Origin: Manihot esculenta
Taxonomy: Eukaryota; Streptophyta; Magnoliopsida; Malpighiales; Euphorbiaceae
Direction of reading: 5' to 3'
Assembly: GCF_001659605.2 (NCBI RefSeq)
Contig: NC_035173.2
Location: 12,826,206 to 12,890,205, forward strand
Length of the DNA stretch: 64,000 nucleotides
Shown: piece by piece, positions 1-10,275 of the stretch
How the letters are laid out: the number at the start of each line of letters is the position of its first letter
Numbering within the stretch: position 1 is the first letter of the stretch
The notes under the pieces: model-generated
The model's input: only the letters and a program-made list of their open reading frames with translations
Database searches by the model: none
What the model was told of the DNA's origin: nothing
Position numbers and translations under genes: made by a program

Positions 1-571
1 TAAACTTGGAGATGGGAGGGGTTGAGTTCCCTTGAACCTCAAAGCTCCAAAACTTTGCTCAAAGCTTGAAAATCTTCAAAACAAAGTAAAAACTCATGAA
101 AATCGAGTAGGATTGGAAGGAAAGAACTCAAGATCGGTGAGGGACGGCGGAGAGCTCACCTTGGCCGGAAATGGAGAAAAAGCTCGCCCGTTTTCGGCTA
201 AGGGACCCTTTTATAGTGGCTGGCCAGGCCACGTTCGGGGGCCGAACGTGCCTCTGCATGCATGCCATGTTCGGCGGCCGAACTTGAGGTTCGGCGGCCG
301 AACCTGGACTTTCCTCACTTATGCTTTCGGGGGCCTAAAGGCGCTCCCAAAGGCATGCATGTTCGACGGCCGAACTTGAGGTTCGGCGGCCGAACCTGAG
401 TTTTCCTCCAAGGTTGTTTTTATGCAAAAACTCATTTCCATTTTACTTAAGACCATGAAATACCTTAAAACATTTTATTAAAACATGTTTCTACCCTACT
501 AGAGGCTTCCGACATCCGAGATTCCACCGGACGGTAGGAATTCCGATACCGGAGTCTAGCCGGGTATTACA
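1..571 (-). mobile_element. Gypsy-type LTR, truncated by window edge
   Basis: Reading the minus strand from 571, this stretch matches the first ~575 bases of the solo LTR at 11810-14145: same TGTAATACCCGG start, same TTCGGCCGCCGAA palindromes, same TATAAAAGG promoter box (near 215) and the same leader. It is therefore the 5' part of an LTR of the same family in opposite orientation. The rest lies outside the window, so solo LTR and full element cannot be told apart. A short open frame here (32-379) is only a by-product of the GC-rich palindromes. Confidence 0.85.
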
Positions 572-1680
572 AGAAAAGCTCTAGTTGAAGAATTGGATCC
601 ATTTCAGTTGTTGGGATTCATCATTGACACAGATTTCTTTATTTGATTCAATAAATTAGTTATGGAGGTGGAAGACGCTTCTCACCACCATATCCCTCCT
701 TAAGCATAGATTAACTAGGGAATGTCCTCTAATTAATCACTAATCAACAAGTTGCCAAGGAACGTCCTTGGACCCTTGGCATCTAACAACTGTCAATTGT
801 ATTAAAAAATAGAGAGACCTAATTCTAACTACCCAAACGTATGGTGATATTATTAGATCATGCAATTTCCTTAGTTTTTACATCAAGAGTTACTTATGTT
901 TGAATAATCTAAGCAATTACAGACTTAAAACTATCCAAACTAACAGATTATCACTTTGCAATCAAGAATCAATGGGCCCTATTGATCTAAACAACAAAGC
1001 AACAATGGAATTAAGCATGAAATTGCATAAATATTAATAAATAAAAGATAAGCAATATATGTTCAGATCTCCCAATCCATAAAACAACCAAAGTTTCACC
1101 TAATTTTTAACTAGAAAAAGAGGTTTCAGCCACTCATGGTTGAAACAAAACAAAATAAAAGAAAGAGAAGAAGAAGAGGAAGTGGCCGACGGCTTGGAGA
1201 AGGTGGCGTCTTGCAATCCGAATGGGGGAGGAAGAAGGGAGGCGTGCGGCTCTTCATGTGATGCTTTTATAGCTGAAAGTGTTGCCCTAGATTTTCTTGT
1301 TAAGGTGGAGCCTTCTTTTGAATTTTGAATTTTGAATGCTGCATTTTGAATTTTGAATTTTGAATTCTTGGAAGACAAGTGTATTTTCTTGAGATTTGGC
1401 TTCCTTAATAAGGGAAAGACTTCTTGAAGATTTGAAATTTGAATTTCAAATCACTCTGCTGTCTGTACTTTCCTTATTTATCTTCACTTCAGCTGTAACT
1501 TGGCTTTAGTAGACAATGCTTGTTCTCCTTTATCCTCTTTTAGGCAGTTTTAAGAGTATTTTCATTAAATTACCTCTTTACACCGTTTTCTGCAAAATAA
1601 GATCAAAACCATAAAATTAGACAGAAAATGTGTAAATTAACATTAATAACAACATGATAAAATGGTATAAATTTGGTCTG
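572..1680 (-). mobile_element. Probable LTR/leader remnant of a retrotransposon
   Basis: No gene is visible. On the minus strand there is a CTATAAAAGC promoter-like box (about 1262-1273), then a pyrimidine-rich GC-richer leader, then a long AT-rich untranslated stretch down to about 590. This layout (TATA box, short leader, long non-coding tail) is that of an LTR with its transcribed leader. A small tandem repeat of TTTGAATT-like units lies at 1315-1375. I found no clear TG/CA ends or target duplication, so the family is uncertain. Confidence 0.35.
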
Positions 1681-1894
1681 ATCAGATATTCACTTTCTAC
1701 TATATCATAGAGATTAAGTTATTCAATAATTAAAAGTTAAAGGGGTGATATGTATATTCTCTCACTTTAAAGAGATTAAACTATTCAAAATTTAAAAGTT
1801 AAAGGAGTAAGTAGGATCAAAATAAAGTTTGTGGGGGTAAAATGACTTTTTATGAAAAGGTGAAAGGGTAAATTATATATTTGGCCTTTATAAT

Positions 1895-2262
1895 ATGTTA
1901 GTAGCTTCTTCTTTTTTTATCTCAAAGAATATGTTAGTAGTTACGCCGGTAGTTGTTGAAACTTTAGCTCTCCGTCATTGTTTGCTCTTTGCGATAGAAT
2001 TTTTGTCTTTTAATAGCTGCATTCTTATGAACTGTTTGCAAGTGGTTCAAACTCTTCAGTCTCCATATTTAGACATTTCTGAACTTGATTCGATTTTGAA
2101 TGATTGTAAATCTTTGTTAGACTCTAGAACTGATATTTGTGTTAGATGAGTTTATCGTCATGCCACTCTAGTTACTCATACTTTGGTTAGATAATCTATT
2201 AGACATGATCGTCTCTCTATTTAGGATGATATCCCTCTTTGCTTGATGAAATTTTATTAATA
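1895..2262 (+). pseudogene. LINE-derived RNase H-like (RVT_3) fragment
   Basis: The conceptual translation reads like the C-terminal RNase H-like domain that follows plant L1-type reverse transcriptases: a 'CLQVVQTLQSP' strand, 'LDISELDSILNDCKSLL' helix, then, after a stop, 'RHATLVTHTLVR' and 'DDIPLCLMKFY'. The usual form of the second block is RxANxVAHxLAR. The upstream part is frame-shifted and an in-frame stop lies at 2146-2148, so it is dead. It ends just before the CACTA element, which is inserted immediately downstream. A host RNase H-like gene fragment is the alternative. Confidence 0.6.
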
Positions 2263-2265
2263 TAA

Positions 2266-2620
2266 CACTACAAAAATTTATCGGATTAGTAACGGAAATT
2301 TCCGTTACTAATTATTAAAAATCCGTTACTAAAACTATTTTGTAACGAATTTGTAATGGAAATTTTCCGTTACAGTGAACCTCGTTACTAATGCATTACT
2401 AATGGTTTTATAATCCGTTACTAAATTAGTAATGGAAAATCCGTTACTAAATTTAGTTTCCTTTTCGTTGGTCCTAATAACGAATTTTTCTATTACAGAA
2501 ATCCGTTACTAATTGTGAAAAGGTAATAACATATTTTTCCGTTACTAATCTGTTACTATTTTTAACAGATCAGTAACAACTTAATACGTTACTAATCCGT
2601 TACTATTTATAAAATTACAA
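2266..2620. repeat. CACTA left terminal and subterminal repeats
   Basis: After the 18-bp terminal repeat, about 340 bases hold many direct and inverted copies of TCCGTTACTAA / TTAGTAACGGA, some fused into palindromes such as AACGGAAATTTCCGTT near 2290. In CACTA elements such motifs are binding sites for the element's DNA-binding protein (TNPA in Spm). That role here is inferred from the family. Confidence 0.85.
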
Positions 2621-2885
2621 TAAAATATTATAAATTATATAATCTAATCAGACAATTTAACCTGTAAATATACTCACCTATTAAAACTCATCTCAATAAC
2701 AAAATGTAAAAATCAAATGTCATACATATCATGAATGAACTCAAATCCAATATCATATATTATGTAAATCAAATCAAACATATATCCAAGTATCAAGTTG
2801 TGCAATTTTAAACTAAAAAAATTAACAAATTATTTATTATCCTAGTACATATCTGTAATGAAAAAATAAACTATAAATGTGTAGT

Positions 2886-4009
2886 ATTCTTGTCATCGTC
2901 CTCGTCCTCGTCCTCATCATTAGCTTCATTTGTTTGACCAGGAGGTTGTGCAAAAGTTCCCTCACCAGGAGGCTGTTCAGAAGTTCCCTCACCGGGAGCT
3001 GAAGGTTAGCTGCCTTGCCTTTGACTCACAAGCTGCATAAGTAAATCCTTCACCTGTGAGAGCTCAGAGGTAATCTGCACATTTTGCTCACGCAATACTT
3101 GTTCATTATCCTCACACTCCTGTACCTTGCATCTCAGATCAGCCATTTCATCTTAAAGATCCTGATTTTGCTGAGCTGATGTGAAGGATGTACTAGCAGA
3201 AGTCTTGTTTGGAAAGAAAACTGAAGCCTATGATCCAAGACCGTACACCCTTCTTTTTTTCTCTCCACCTACTGCCTCAAAGTATAACTGAACCTTATCA
3301 ATGCGGGATGCCTGACTGCTGTCATTATCTGTCTGTGATGCTTGCTCTTTCAAAGTCAGAAAGCGATCCTTCAAAAAAAAAAATACCATGTGATATAACA
3401 GTATAAACTACAAATCAAATAATTTACTATAAATTTATTTAATTTCTCACATGAATGGCCTTTGAGCGTGCATCAACAAACTCTGAGGTACCCTTCTTCT
3501 TATGAGTAGCCTCAAATAACTCATGAGGTAGAGGACCTCTGCCTAGTCTTTCGCGCTGCAAGTAAAATATAAATAGTAATAACATGCTTCAATATAAATT
3601 CATAACAAATTGGATAAAATTTAAAGTATTTGACAAAATTTAAATGAAAATGAATAGTACATACCATCTGTTGTTGATGCCTATATTGAGATATGGATCC
3701 TCCACAATGTCTTGATGGGCCAGCGCCTTGCCCACCTATTTCACTCTTTCTGTTATTTGAGAATTTTTTGCATTTCTCTTTATACTCAGTTGCTCCCCAA
3801 GCGGCACTTAAATCGATTACATGGACACCTAATTAGTTCTCCATTCAAACAGTCTGGAAACTGTTTGGCAGCTGATATGAATTTATTTAATCGTTCAAGG
3901 AATAAAGGATTTAATAGACCATCTTTTAGTCTTGCATACATCCATCCTCTATCAGAATGCATATTGTACCTATTGTACCTAGAAAAGAGTTGGTCATAAC
4001 GGTCAAAAC
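2886..4009 (-). pseudogene. Deleted CACTA transposase (TNP2 N-end joined to Transposase_24)
   Basis: Three minus-strand blocks can be read. 4009-3663: 'DRGWMYARLKDGLLNPLF', 'FISAAKQFPDC' and 'IRCPCNRFKC' match the Transpos_assoc N-terminal domain of TNP2-type transposases; after a frame slip it runs into 'CGGSISQYRHQQQM'. 3556-3441: 'RLGRGPLPHELFEATHKKK', typical of Transposase_24. 3370-2886: 'KDRFLTLKEQASQTDNDSS', 'VYGLGS', a coiled-coil-like stretch and an acidic (DE)n tail. The middle of TNP2, including the catalytic region, is absent, as if an internal deletion joined the two genes' remains. Stops inside the last block (for example the Q-to-stop after VYGLGS and one after 'SQRQGS') show that it is inactive. 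Confidence 0.8.
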
Positions 4010-4459
4010 GACATCCTCATTTAAAAATCACTAAATTGATATGTACTTGTATTTAAGTAATATAATTTGAAAAAAAAATAATTTCATCCAGAAATCTGCT
4101 AAGAAAATGAGAAAGGAGAAGCCTTTTTTAAAGGGGTGAAACAGAAGCTAAGAGTTATTGATCTAATTGGGAGATCTGTGGTGGTTCTGCTATATATGGT
4201 TTATTTTTGTGTCATGGGAGGATAATTTATATCTCCTCTAATCCCATACTACATGCAACATGAAATTATATCGTTCATCACATCAAATCAAGCTTATGAC
4301 ACATATAGATAAAGTTTGTAATAATATATTAATTATCAAGCTTCTTCAGTAAAAAATCAGATTTGCCATCACCCTTATCCTTCCATAAGTACAAGTACCT
4401 TCCAACCACTCATTTGCACTTTCTGTTTCTATCATTTTTGCATATTGAATTTCAATCAC

Positions 4460-5945
4460 AATCTAAGTTATTGCTGTATATGGTTTATTTTCTCTTCACT
4501 ATTGCAGAATGGCTTGAATCAAGAGCAAGCCACAAGGTATGTATGTTCTTGGCAAGCATGTAAGAGAAATAAATACACATTCAACCAATCAATTTTAATT
4601 TAATAGTAATGGAACTGGAGTCCTATTTAAAATTATAAAATTTTCAAAAAATAAAAAAGTTATATTACTAATAATATTGGCAAAATAGGGATCTTTGATT
4701 CTGAAATACAATGTGGTTTCAGGCTAATGCAGTGATGTCATCGTTGATGAGCATAGCTCCACAGAAAGCAATTATAGCTGAAACTGGAGAAGAAGTTGAT
4801 ACTGATGAGGTAAAGTTAAACACAATTCTCGCCGTTAAAGCTGGCGAGATTATACCCATTGATGGAATTGTTGTAGATGGCAATTGTGAAGTGGATGAGA
4901 AAACCTTAAATGGAGAATCATTCCCAGTTCCCAAACAAAAGGTAATAACATACACTTTCTGCTCACTTCTTTTGGATAATATTAAGCTTCTTCAACCTGA
5001 TAACATTTCTAAATTTCAGGTTACATTAGTGTTAAAACTACTGCTTTAGCTGAAGACTGTGTGGTTGCTAAAATGGTGAAGCTAGTTGAAGAAGCTCAAA
5101 ACAACAAGTCTAGAACTCAAAGACTGATAGACAAAATTGCTTAGTATTATACTCCCGGTTAGTCATTTAGATTTTATCACTCTTGTTTTGGGGCAATTTA
5201 CAATATAGTCTCTAACATTTAGCAAAATCTTTCAATTTAATTTTTGCTTTTACAGAATAATAATTTAGTACTGAGTTTTTGTTTTGTTAACAAAATAGTC
5301 ATTTTATTAAATTTATCTGTAATTTAAATTAAAAAGACTAAGTTATTATAAATATTAAAAATATAATGACTAAATTACTATAAATTATTAAAACTAAAAG
5401 AATTAAAGTGTTATAAAAATTAAAATTTAAAAAACTAAATTGTCATATTATAACGTTAAGACTATTTTATTAACGGAATAAAATCTCAGAGACTATAAAT
5501 TCTTTCTCATTAAAATGAGGATTGAGATATGAGTTTTGTTAAATTTTAGAAATTATATTATAAATTACCCTTCTATTATTTTGATACATCATTATCAAGT
5601 CCCTTTATATTCTCTCATTTAATTTTAGATTTTTTTTCCTGTATAATTTGGTAGTGGTTGTAGTCATATCAGTTAGCTTAGTAGTAGTTCCTTTGACACT
5701 AAGAGTTCACAACCGTGATCACTGGTTTCACTTAGTATTGGTGGTGTTAGTAAGTGCATGCCCATGTGGTCTTATACTCTCCATACCTGTTTCAACTTTC
5801 TGCACACTTACAAAGGCTGCAACATCTGGTGTTTTGATCAAAGGTGGAGACTATCTCGAAACACTGGCCAAGATCAAGGTAATGGCTTTTGACAAGACTG
5901 GAACTATCACAAGAGGTGAATTCGTCGTAGTAGATCATTGTGTTG
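4460..5945 (+). pseudogene. Captured Zn/Cd P1B-ATPase (HMA2/3/4-type) exons
   Basis: Four exon-like blocks with plant splice signals encode the central part of a heavy-metal-transporting P-type ATPase. Block 1 (about 4460-4536) 'FLFTIAEWLESRASHK'. Block 2 (4723-4941) actuator domain, with LNGES where the family has TGES. Block 3 (5020-5157) '[16 protein letters not shown]' to 'RLIDKIA', then TAG where Lys is usual. Block 4 (5655-5945) transmembrane 'SACPCGL' with the metal-site CPC and '[12 protein letters not shown]' with the phosphorylated Asp. The short exon that should join blocks 2 and 3 (the STVWAGTIN region) is missing and phases do not fit without it. N-terminal metal-binding domain, ATP-binding domain and C-terminus are absent. 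It lies wholly inside the CACTA element, opposite to the transposase, so it is a transduplicated fragment and not a host gene. Confidence 0.9.
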
Positions 5946-6420
5946 AATTTTTTAAATTTTAATTTAGCTTTTAGAATTTTTAATGAAAGACATATTGCTC
6001 AACATGTCATTCTTCTATATTTAATTTCATAAGACCTTAATATTTCCTCCAGTTATCAGTTTTATGGATTTTCTTTAAAAACTACTGGAATCACGAAAAA
6101 CAGCCACAACAAAAACCAACCAACCATCCAAAGCATTAAACAGAAAGAGTGCAAATAAATTCACTTGATGAAAAATTCACAACAAGAATGCACAACAAGG
6201 AACAATGAAAATAGCAAACAACAAGAAAACAGCACATTATAATCACACACAAAAATTCAACAACTCATTTCAATAATCTCACATTAACATATCAATAAAA
6301 TTCAACAACCCATTTCAATAATTTACACAAAAAAGAGAGCATTTAAAAACACAATCTCAAAATTAATTCAAACCTACAGTGACTGAGGACGTTGAGTATA
6401 GAGGCGAAAATCAGCAGAGG

Positions 6421-6716
6421 CGTGATTGAGGATGAGAAGCAGCACCAGACAACAGAAGGACTAGACCAGCAGATGCGCCGATGAGAATTAGATGATGTAG
6501 CAACGATGACCAAAGGGAGCAATGGAGGAAAGAGAAGAACCAACCACTACCAGCGGACGCAGCAGCGGCGTGACTGAGGACGAGGAGCAGCACCAAATGG
6601 CAGACGAACTGGACCGACGGAAGCAACGACGACGACCAGAGAGAGTGGTGGCGGAAATAGAAGAAGCAGCCACCACTAGCGGACGCAGCAACGACGTTGA
6701 CAGTGGGAAGAGAGGT
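6421..6716. repeat. Two-copy 148-bp GC-rich tandem repeat in CACTA
   Basis: A unit starting CGTGATTGAGGATGAG at 6421 recurs as CGTGACTGAGGACGAG at 6569, a period of 148 bp, with the shared tail ACCACTA(C/G)CAGCGGACGCAGCA. It is GC-rich in an AT-rich element and lies on the promoter-proximal side of the minus-strand transposase remnant, so it may be its leader or first exon. The open frames on both strands here do not resemble any protein I recognise. Confidence 0.6.
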
Positions 6717-6811
6717 TTTGGAAAATTTTGTTCAAATGCCGGAAAAGGAGAAGTCAATTTGTGTAATTGAGAAAGGGAAAATACAGGATTTCACATATTA
6801 GGGATTTCAAT

Positions 6812-7117
6812 TTTAGTAACGGACACATACGTTACTAAATTTAACTTCTGTAACGGATAGTTTATTCGCTACTAATAATTGAATAGAAAACAATTTAGTA
6901 ACATATTTGTTCATCCGTTACTAATTTTGAGCCCATTGAACCAATTCTGTATCGGATATGTATCCGTTACAGAATTTAGTAACGGATTAATAACGGATTA
7001 TTTAATCTGTTACTATTGTTGTTCTTTACATGATATCCGTTATTAATCCGTTACTAATCAGTAACAGAAATTTTCCGTTACTATTTTCCGTTACTATTTC
7101 GATAAATTTTTGTAGTG
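6812..7117. repeat. CACTA right terminal and subterminal repeats
   Basis: This is the mirror of the left end: repeated AGTAACGGA / TCCGTTACTAA motifs for about 300 bases, ending in CGATAAATTTTTGTAGTG, the inverted copy of the left terminus, followed by the TAA target duplication. Confidence 0.85.
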
Positions 7118-7120
7118 TAA

Positions 7121-8329
7121 CCATTAGTTTTGTTTTTAAAAAAAATGACTAGCACTTAATACCTCTAACCATAAACTAAAGCTTACAAATACAAATATTT
7201 GAGGAGTTCTTTATGTGGTTTTATAATGTAGGCTTCTGGTTTATCATTATTTTAAAACACTTCTGTAATATGTTAGTAGTTAACAACTAGTTTCTAATGC
7301 CTATAAATACCAAAAAAATATTTTATAAATACATAAAAGCTTACAAATACAAATACCTAAAGCTAAGAACTTACAAAAGAAAAAAAAAATCAAAATTTGT
7401 TGTCAAAATATTGAAACTACATTATCTAGCATACTCTTCTTGGTATAGGAAAAAAAATAAAATAAAAAAGTCTCCTTCAATTTAGAAATTTAAAAAAAAA
7501 AGACAAAAAGGAAAAAACTCTACCAACTCAAAAAAATCTTAAAATAAGATGGGAGAATTGAATATAAATTCTCCTCTTAAAAAAGTTAAAAAGAAATTAG
7601 AAATTATTTGTTTGCATGTGAAAATTATTATTAATAAATAGTTCAATATAAATTTAATTATCAATTTTTTAAAAAAGGGTTAGCGGGTGTTTTCATTATC
7701 TATTATTATATAACAAAAAGTAAATTTTATAAAATTTTAAATAAAAACTATAAAGACTGTTATACTATTATGATTCAAATTTATTAAAAAGAATTAAATA
7801 TATTTTTTAACCTACATGAAATGTGATAATTTTTATTAATAGATATATATCGTGCAAAAAAATATTAATATTAGTACTAGTTTAGAGCTTTTGGTGCATT
7901 ATGATAAAAAGAGAGAAAGTGAAAGCGCAAAGAAAAGACAACGAGAAGCGAGAGAAGAGAAAAGAGAGAAGAAGAAGGAGGAGAGAAAGCACATCAAGGA
8001 GAAGAAAAAGATTTGAGAGCAAGGGAGTTTTTTGTTTTCTTATTCTTTCCTTTGATTTTGTTTTTTTTTGTTTATGTATTGCTTTGTTTTCCCTTGCATT
8101 TGAGCGAGAGAAGATGACATTATTTTTTTGATGCTGCCATCCTTCTCTACGCTCCTTTGTAAAGTGGATGTGTTGGCTTTTGACTTTTTTTCTTTCTTTT
8201 TTGCATGTTTTGTTTTCGGTTTAACAGGTTCTCAATATTCATTTGCGGGGGAGAGCTCTTGATGGACCTATCCCTAGGAGAGTATTTTTTCAATTCATGC
8301 ATAATTAAAAAAATAATTATCAATTCACG
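7121..8329. other. AT-rich intergenic stretch, no gene
   Basis: Mostly AT-rich with A-runs. A purine-rich GA/AAG segment at 7900-8030 gives a low-complexity Lys/Arg/Glu frame that I do not consider a gene. It may be the outer part of the Mutator-like element that follows, but I could not identify a terminal inverted repeat. Confidence 0.5.
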
Positions 8330-8660
8330 TAGGATCCGAAAATATTTTCGGATCCTGTGTGTCAGCGCAGCGTGTTCGGCAATCATACTATCGAACACGC
8401 TAGTTCGACATCCATGGTGTCGAACTGCCACTCCATCAGCTTGTTCGACACCAATGGTGTTGAACAAGCTGTTCCTTGCCAAACTGCTCCCGTGGCTACA
8501 TGCGTGGCGTGTTCGGCACCCAAAGTGTCGAACACGCATGTACGGAGATTAAAAGAAAAGTGTTCGGCACTTATAGTGCCGAAAACTTTTCTTATCCATG
8601 CAGGTCTGTGGCACCTGCATGCACAGGAATTTGTTCGGTAGCATGCACAGGCATTTATTC
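8330..8660. repeat. Array of GTTCGRCA...TGYCGAAC palindromes
   Basis: At least five imperfect inverted repeats lie within 330 bp: around 8333-8357 (GGATCCGAAAATATTTTCGG), 8379-8401, 8403-8424 (arms GTTCGACA / TGTCGAAC), 8441-8464, 8509-8535 and 8559-8584 (arms TTCGGCAC / GTGCCGAA). The half-sites share TTCGRCA. A TATA-like 'CTCTATAAATT' follows at about 8693. It sits upstream of the Mutator-like transposase remnant and is probably part of that element's end or promoter. Confidence 0.75.
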
Positions 8661-9126
8661 GACACCAACGGCTAGTTTAGCACCATCCACTACTCTATAA
8701 ATTATCCAAAATCTGCACTATATCTCAGCAAATTGCATTCTATAAACTGTTTATTTTCCTCTATAAATTTCAAAAAATTATTATATCTACTTGTTTTGAT
8801 TTGACTACAGAAAAAGAAACACCGGTAAGTTTTAAATATTTTATATTCTAAATTTTAACTTTTTTATGTATATAGTAAATTGAGTACAAATTATTTTTTA
8901 TTCGCAGGAATTGAGTGAATTTGATTTCAGTGATCCGATCCGGTGAAAACGTGATACGGTGATTCATTCTTAAAAGGTAAGTATATAAAAATTATAATTT
9001 TTTTATATAGAATATCTTATATTTATTGTGTTTAATTTTAATTTATTGTAATATTTAAGAAATTAAAAGTTAAATTATCAATTATAGAAATATTGAATTT
9101 TTATTTTTATTTTTATTTTTTTCAGA

Positions 9127-9800
9127 GAAATGACAGTTCCTGCATATGCTAATATTCATTGGGATGGAAATATTATAAATAGTTCTCATGGTTACGATTA
9201 TGATAGCAGTTTTTCAAAGATTATTCTAATAGGTAAACAGATAAGTTTTAATCAATTGGTCGGAAAAATTGCTCATGTAATTGGATTATCCGAGAATAAT
9301 AAATTTATAGAGACAATTAGTTTTAGAAAGTCTATAATTGTGGATGGATCCTTAAAATTTGAATGTATGGAGATATGGGGTGAAGATGATGTATCTAGTG
9401 TTTAATTACTTGTATCAAATTAGTGGTATACCTGGTATATAAATATATGTTAAAATGGATGCTGATATAGGTTCATTTGGAACTGTTGTGGAATCAAATG
9501 ATGAACAATGCGAAAAGCAAAATGTAGTGGATGATTATGGTTTATTTGATAGTATTGGAGGGCCGTCAAATAATTTATCTAATAGAGTAGAGGATGAGGA
9601 TGAGGATGAGGATGATTCATGGATGTCTACTGAGGATGTGATGATGATAATGGTCAGAAGGATAGTGGGAGTGAGTCTCGATATTACAACACCCAATTTC
9701 CTAATCCTATTGTGCCTGTTGTTCATCCTCCCCCATACACAGAAATAGACTTCGATTTGCTTATGGTGGATCCTTATTTTAATGTTTTGATGTCCAACTA
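9127..9800 (+). pseudogene. Mutator-like (MULE) transposase, N-terminal fragment
   Basis: The first block (9130-9402) reads 'YANIHWDGNIINS' and ends 'MEIWGEDDVSSV', like the N-terminal region of plant MuDR-type transposases. A one-base frame slip and one stop (TAA near 9440) lie before the second block (9455 onwards): 'DADIGSFGTVVESND', an acidic (DE)n run, then in another frame 'VVHPPPYTEIDFDLL'. The MULE DDE core, SWIM zinc finger and 3' end are absent: after about 9800 the coding character is lost. It is a truncated, frame-shifted remnant. The acidic linker followed by a PPPY-E block is common in this family, which supports the assignment. Confidence 0.65.
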
Positions 9801-10062
9801 GAAGGATCAATGAGTTATGCAACTGTGCTTCAATTTGTAATCATCAACAAACATAGAGAAAAGCATGAAGAGAAGCTACACTCATAAAGGAAGGAGAAAG
9901 AAGAAGAAGTAAAAAAAATATGGGAAATAAGAGAAAAAAGAGGATAAATGGAGGAGTAGTGTAACAAGTGAGAAACATTTAAGGGTATTTTGGAGATAAT
10001 TTTTTCCTCAATTTCTTTTGACCGTTAGAAAATCACTTTGACTAACAGAAAAGCTAACAAAA

Positions 10063-10275
10063 GTAGGGGTGTGCAGTTCCCATTTAGGGACAGTTCCTTG
10101 CAGGAATTGAAACCGAAACTAAAAGTCGGTTTCTTGAATTTTTTGGAACTAGAACCAGAACTAAAACCAAATTTCAGTACGGTTCTATGTGTTTTCAGTT
10201 CAGGTTCGATTCTAGTATCGATTTTTTTCGATTTTAATTTCGGTACAATATTCAATTCCTATAATAAAATTTAAA
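10063..10275. mobile_element. hAT-like non-autonomous element end
   Basis: Starts with TAGGGGTGTGCAG, then alternating GGAACTAGAACC / CGGTTC-type direct and inverted motifs. That arrangement is common for small plant hAT-derived elements. A similar motif-rich stretch (TTCAGTTTAG, TTCAGTTCAATATG) at 19945-20095 could be its other end, now separated by AT-rich repeats and the gypsy insertion. No clear right terminus or 8-bp duplication was found. Confidence 0.4.

Larger units (their letters stand above)
2266..7117. mobile_element. CACTA (En/Spm) transposon carrying HMA gene fragment
   Basis: The element starts with CACTACAAAAATTTATCG at 2266 and ends with the exact inverted copy at 7100-7117. 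TAA at 2263-2265 and TAA at 7118-7120 form the 3-bp target duplication expected of the CACTA superfamily. Both ends carry dense subterminal copies of a TCCGTTACTAA-like motif. Inside are a degenerate minus-strand transposase remnant (2886-4009), four exons of a plus-strand heavy-metal ATPase gene (about 4460-5945) and a GC-rich tandem repeat (6421-6716). No DDE catalytic region is visible, so it is non-autonomous. Intact duplication and well-matched termini suggest fairly recent movement. Confidence 0.95.

Noticed and set aside
4363..5962. Active host heavy-metal ATPase gene
   Set aside because: It lies entirely within the CACTA element, lacks both ends of the protein and one internal exon, and has an in-frame TAG.
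7901..8131. Lys/Arg/Glu-rich ORF
   Set aside because: Purine-rich low-complexity DNA; no conserved segment.
8330..8660. CRISPR-like array
   Set aside because: The repeats are palindromes with varying arms and no constant-length spacers, in plant nuclear DNA.
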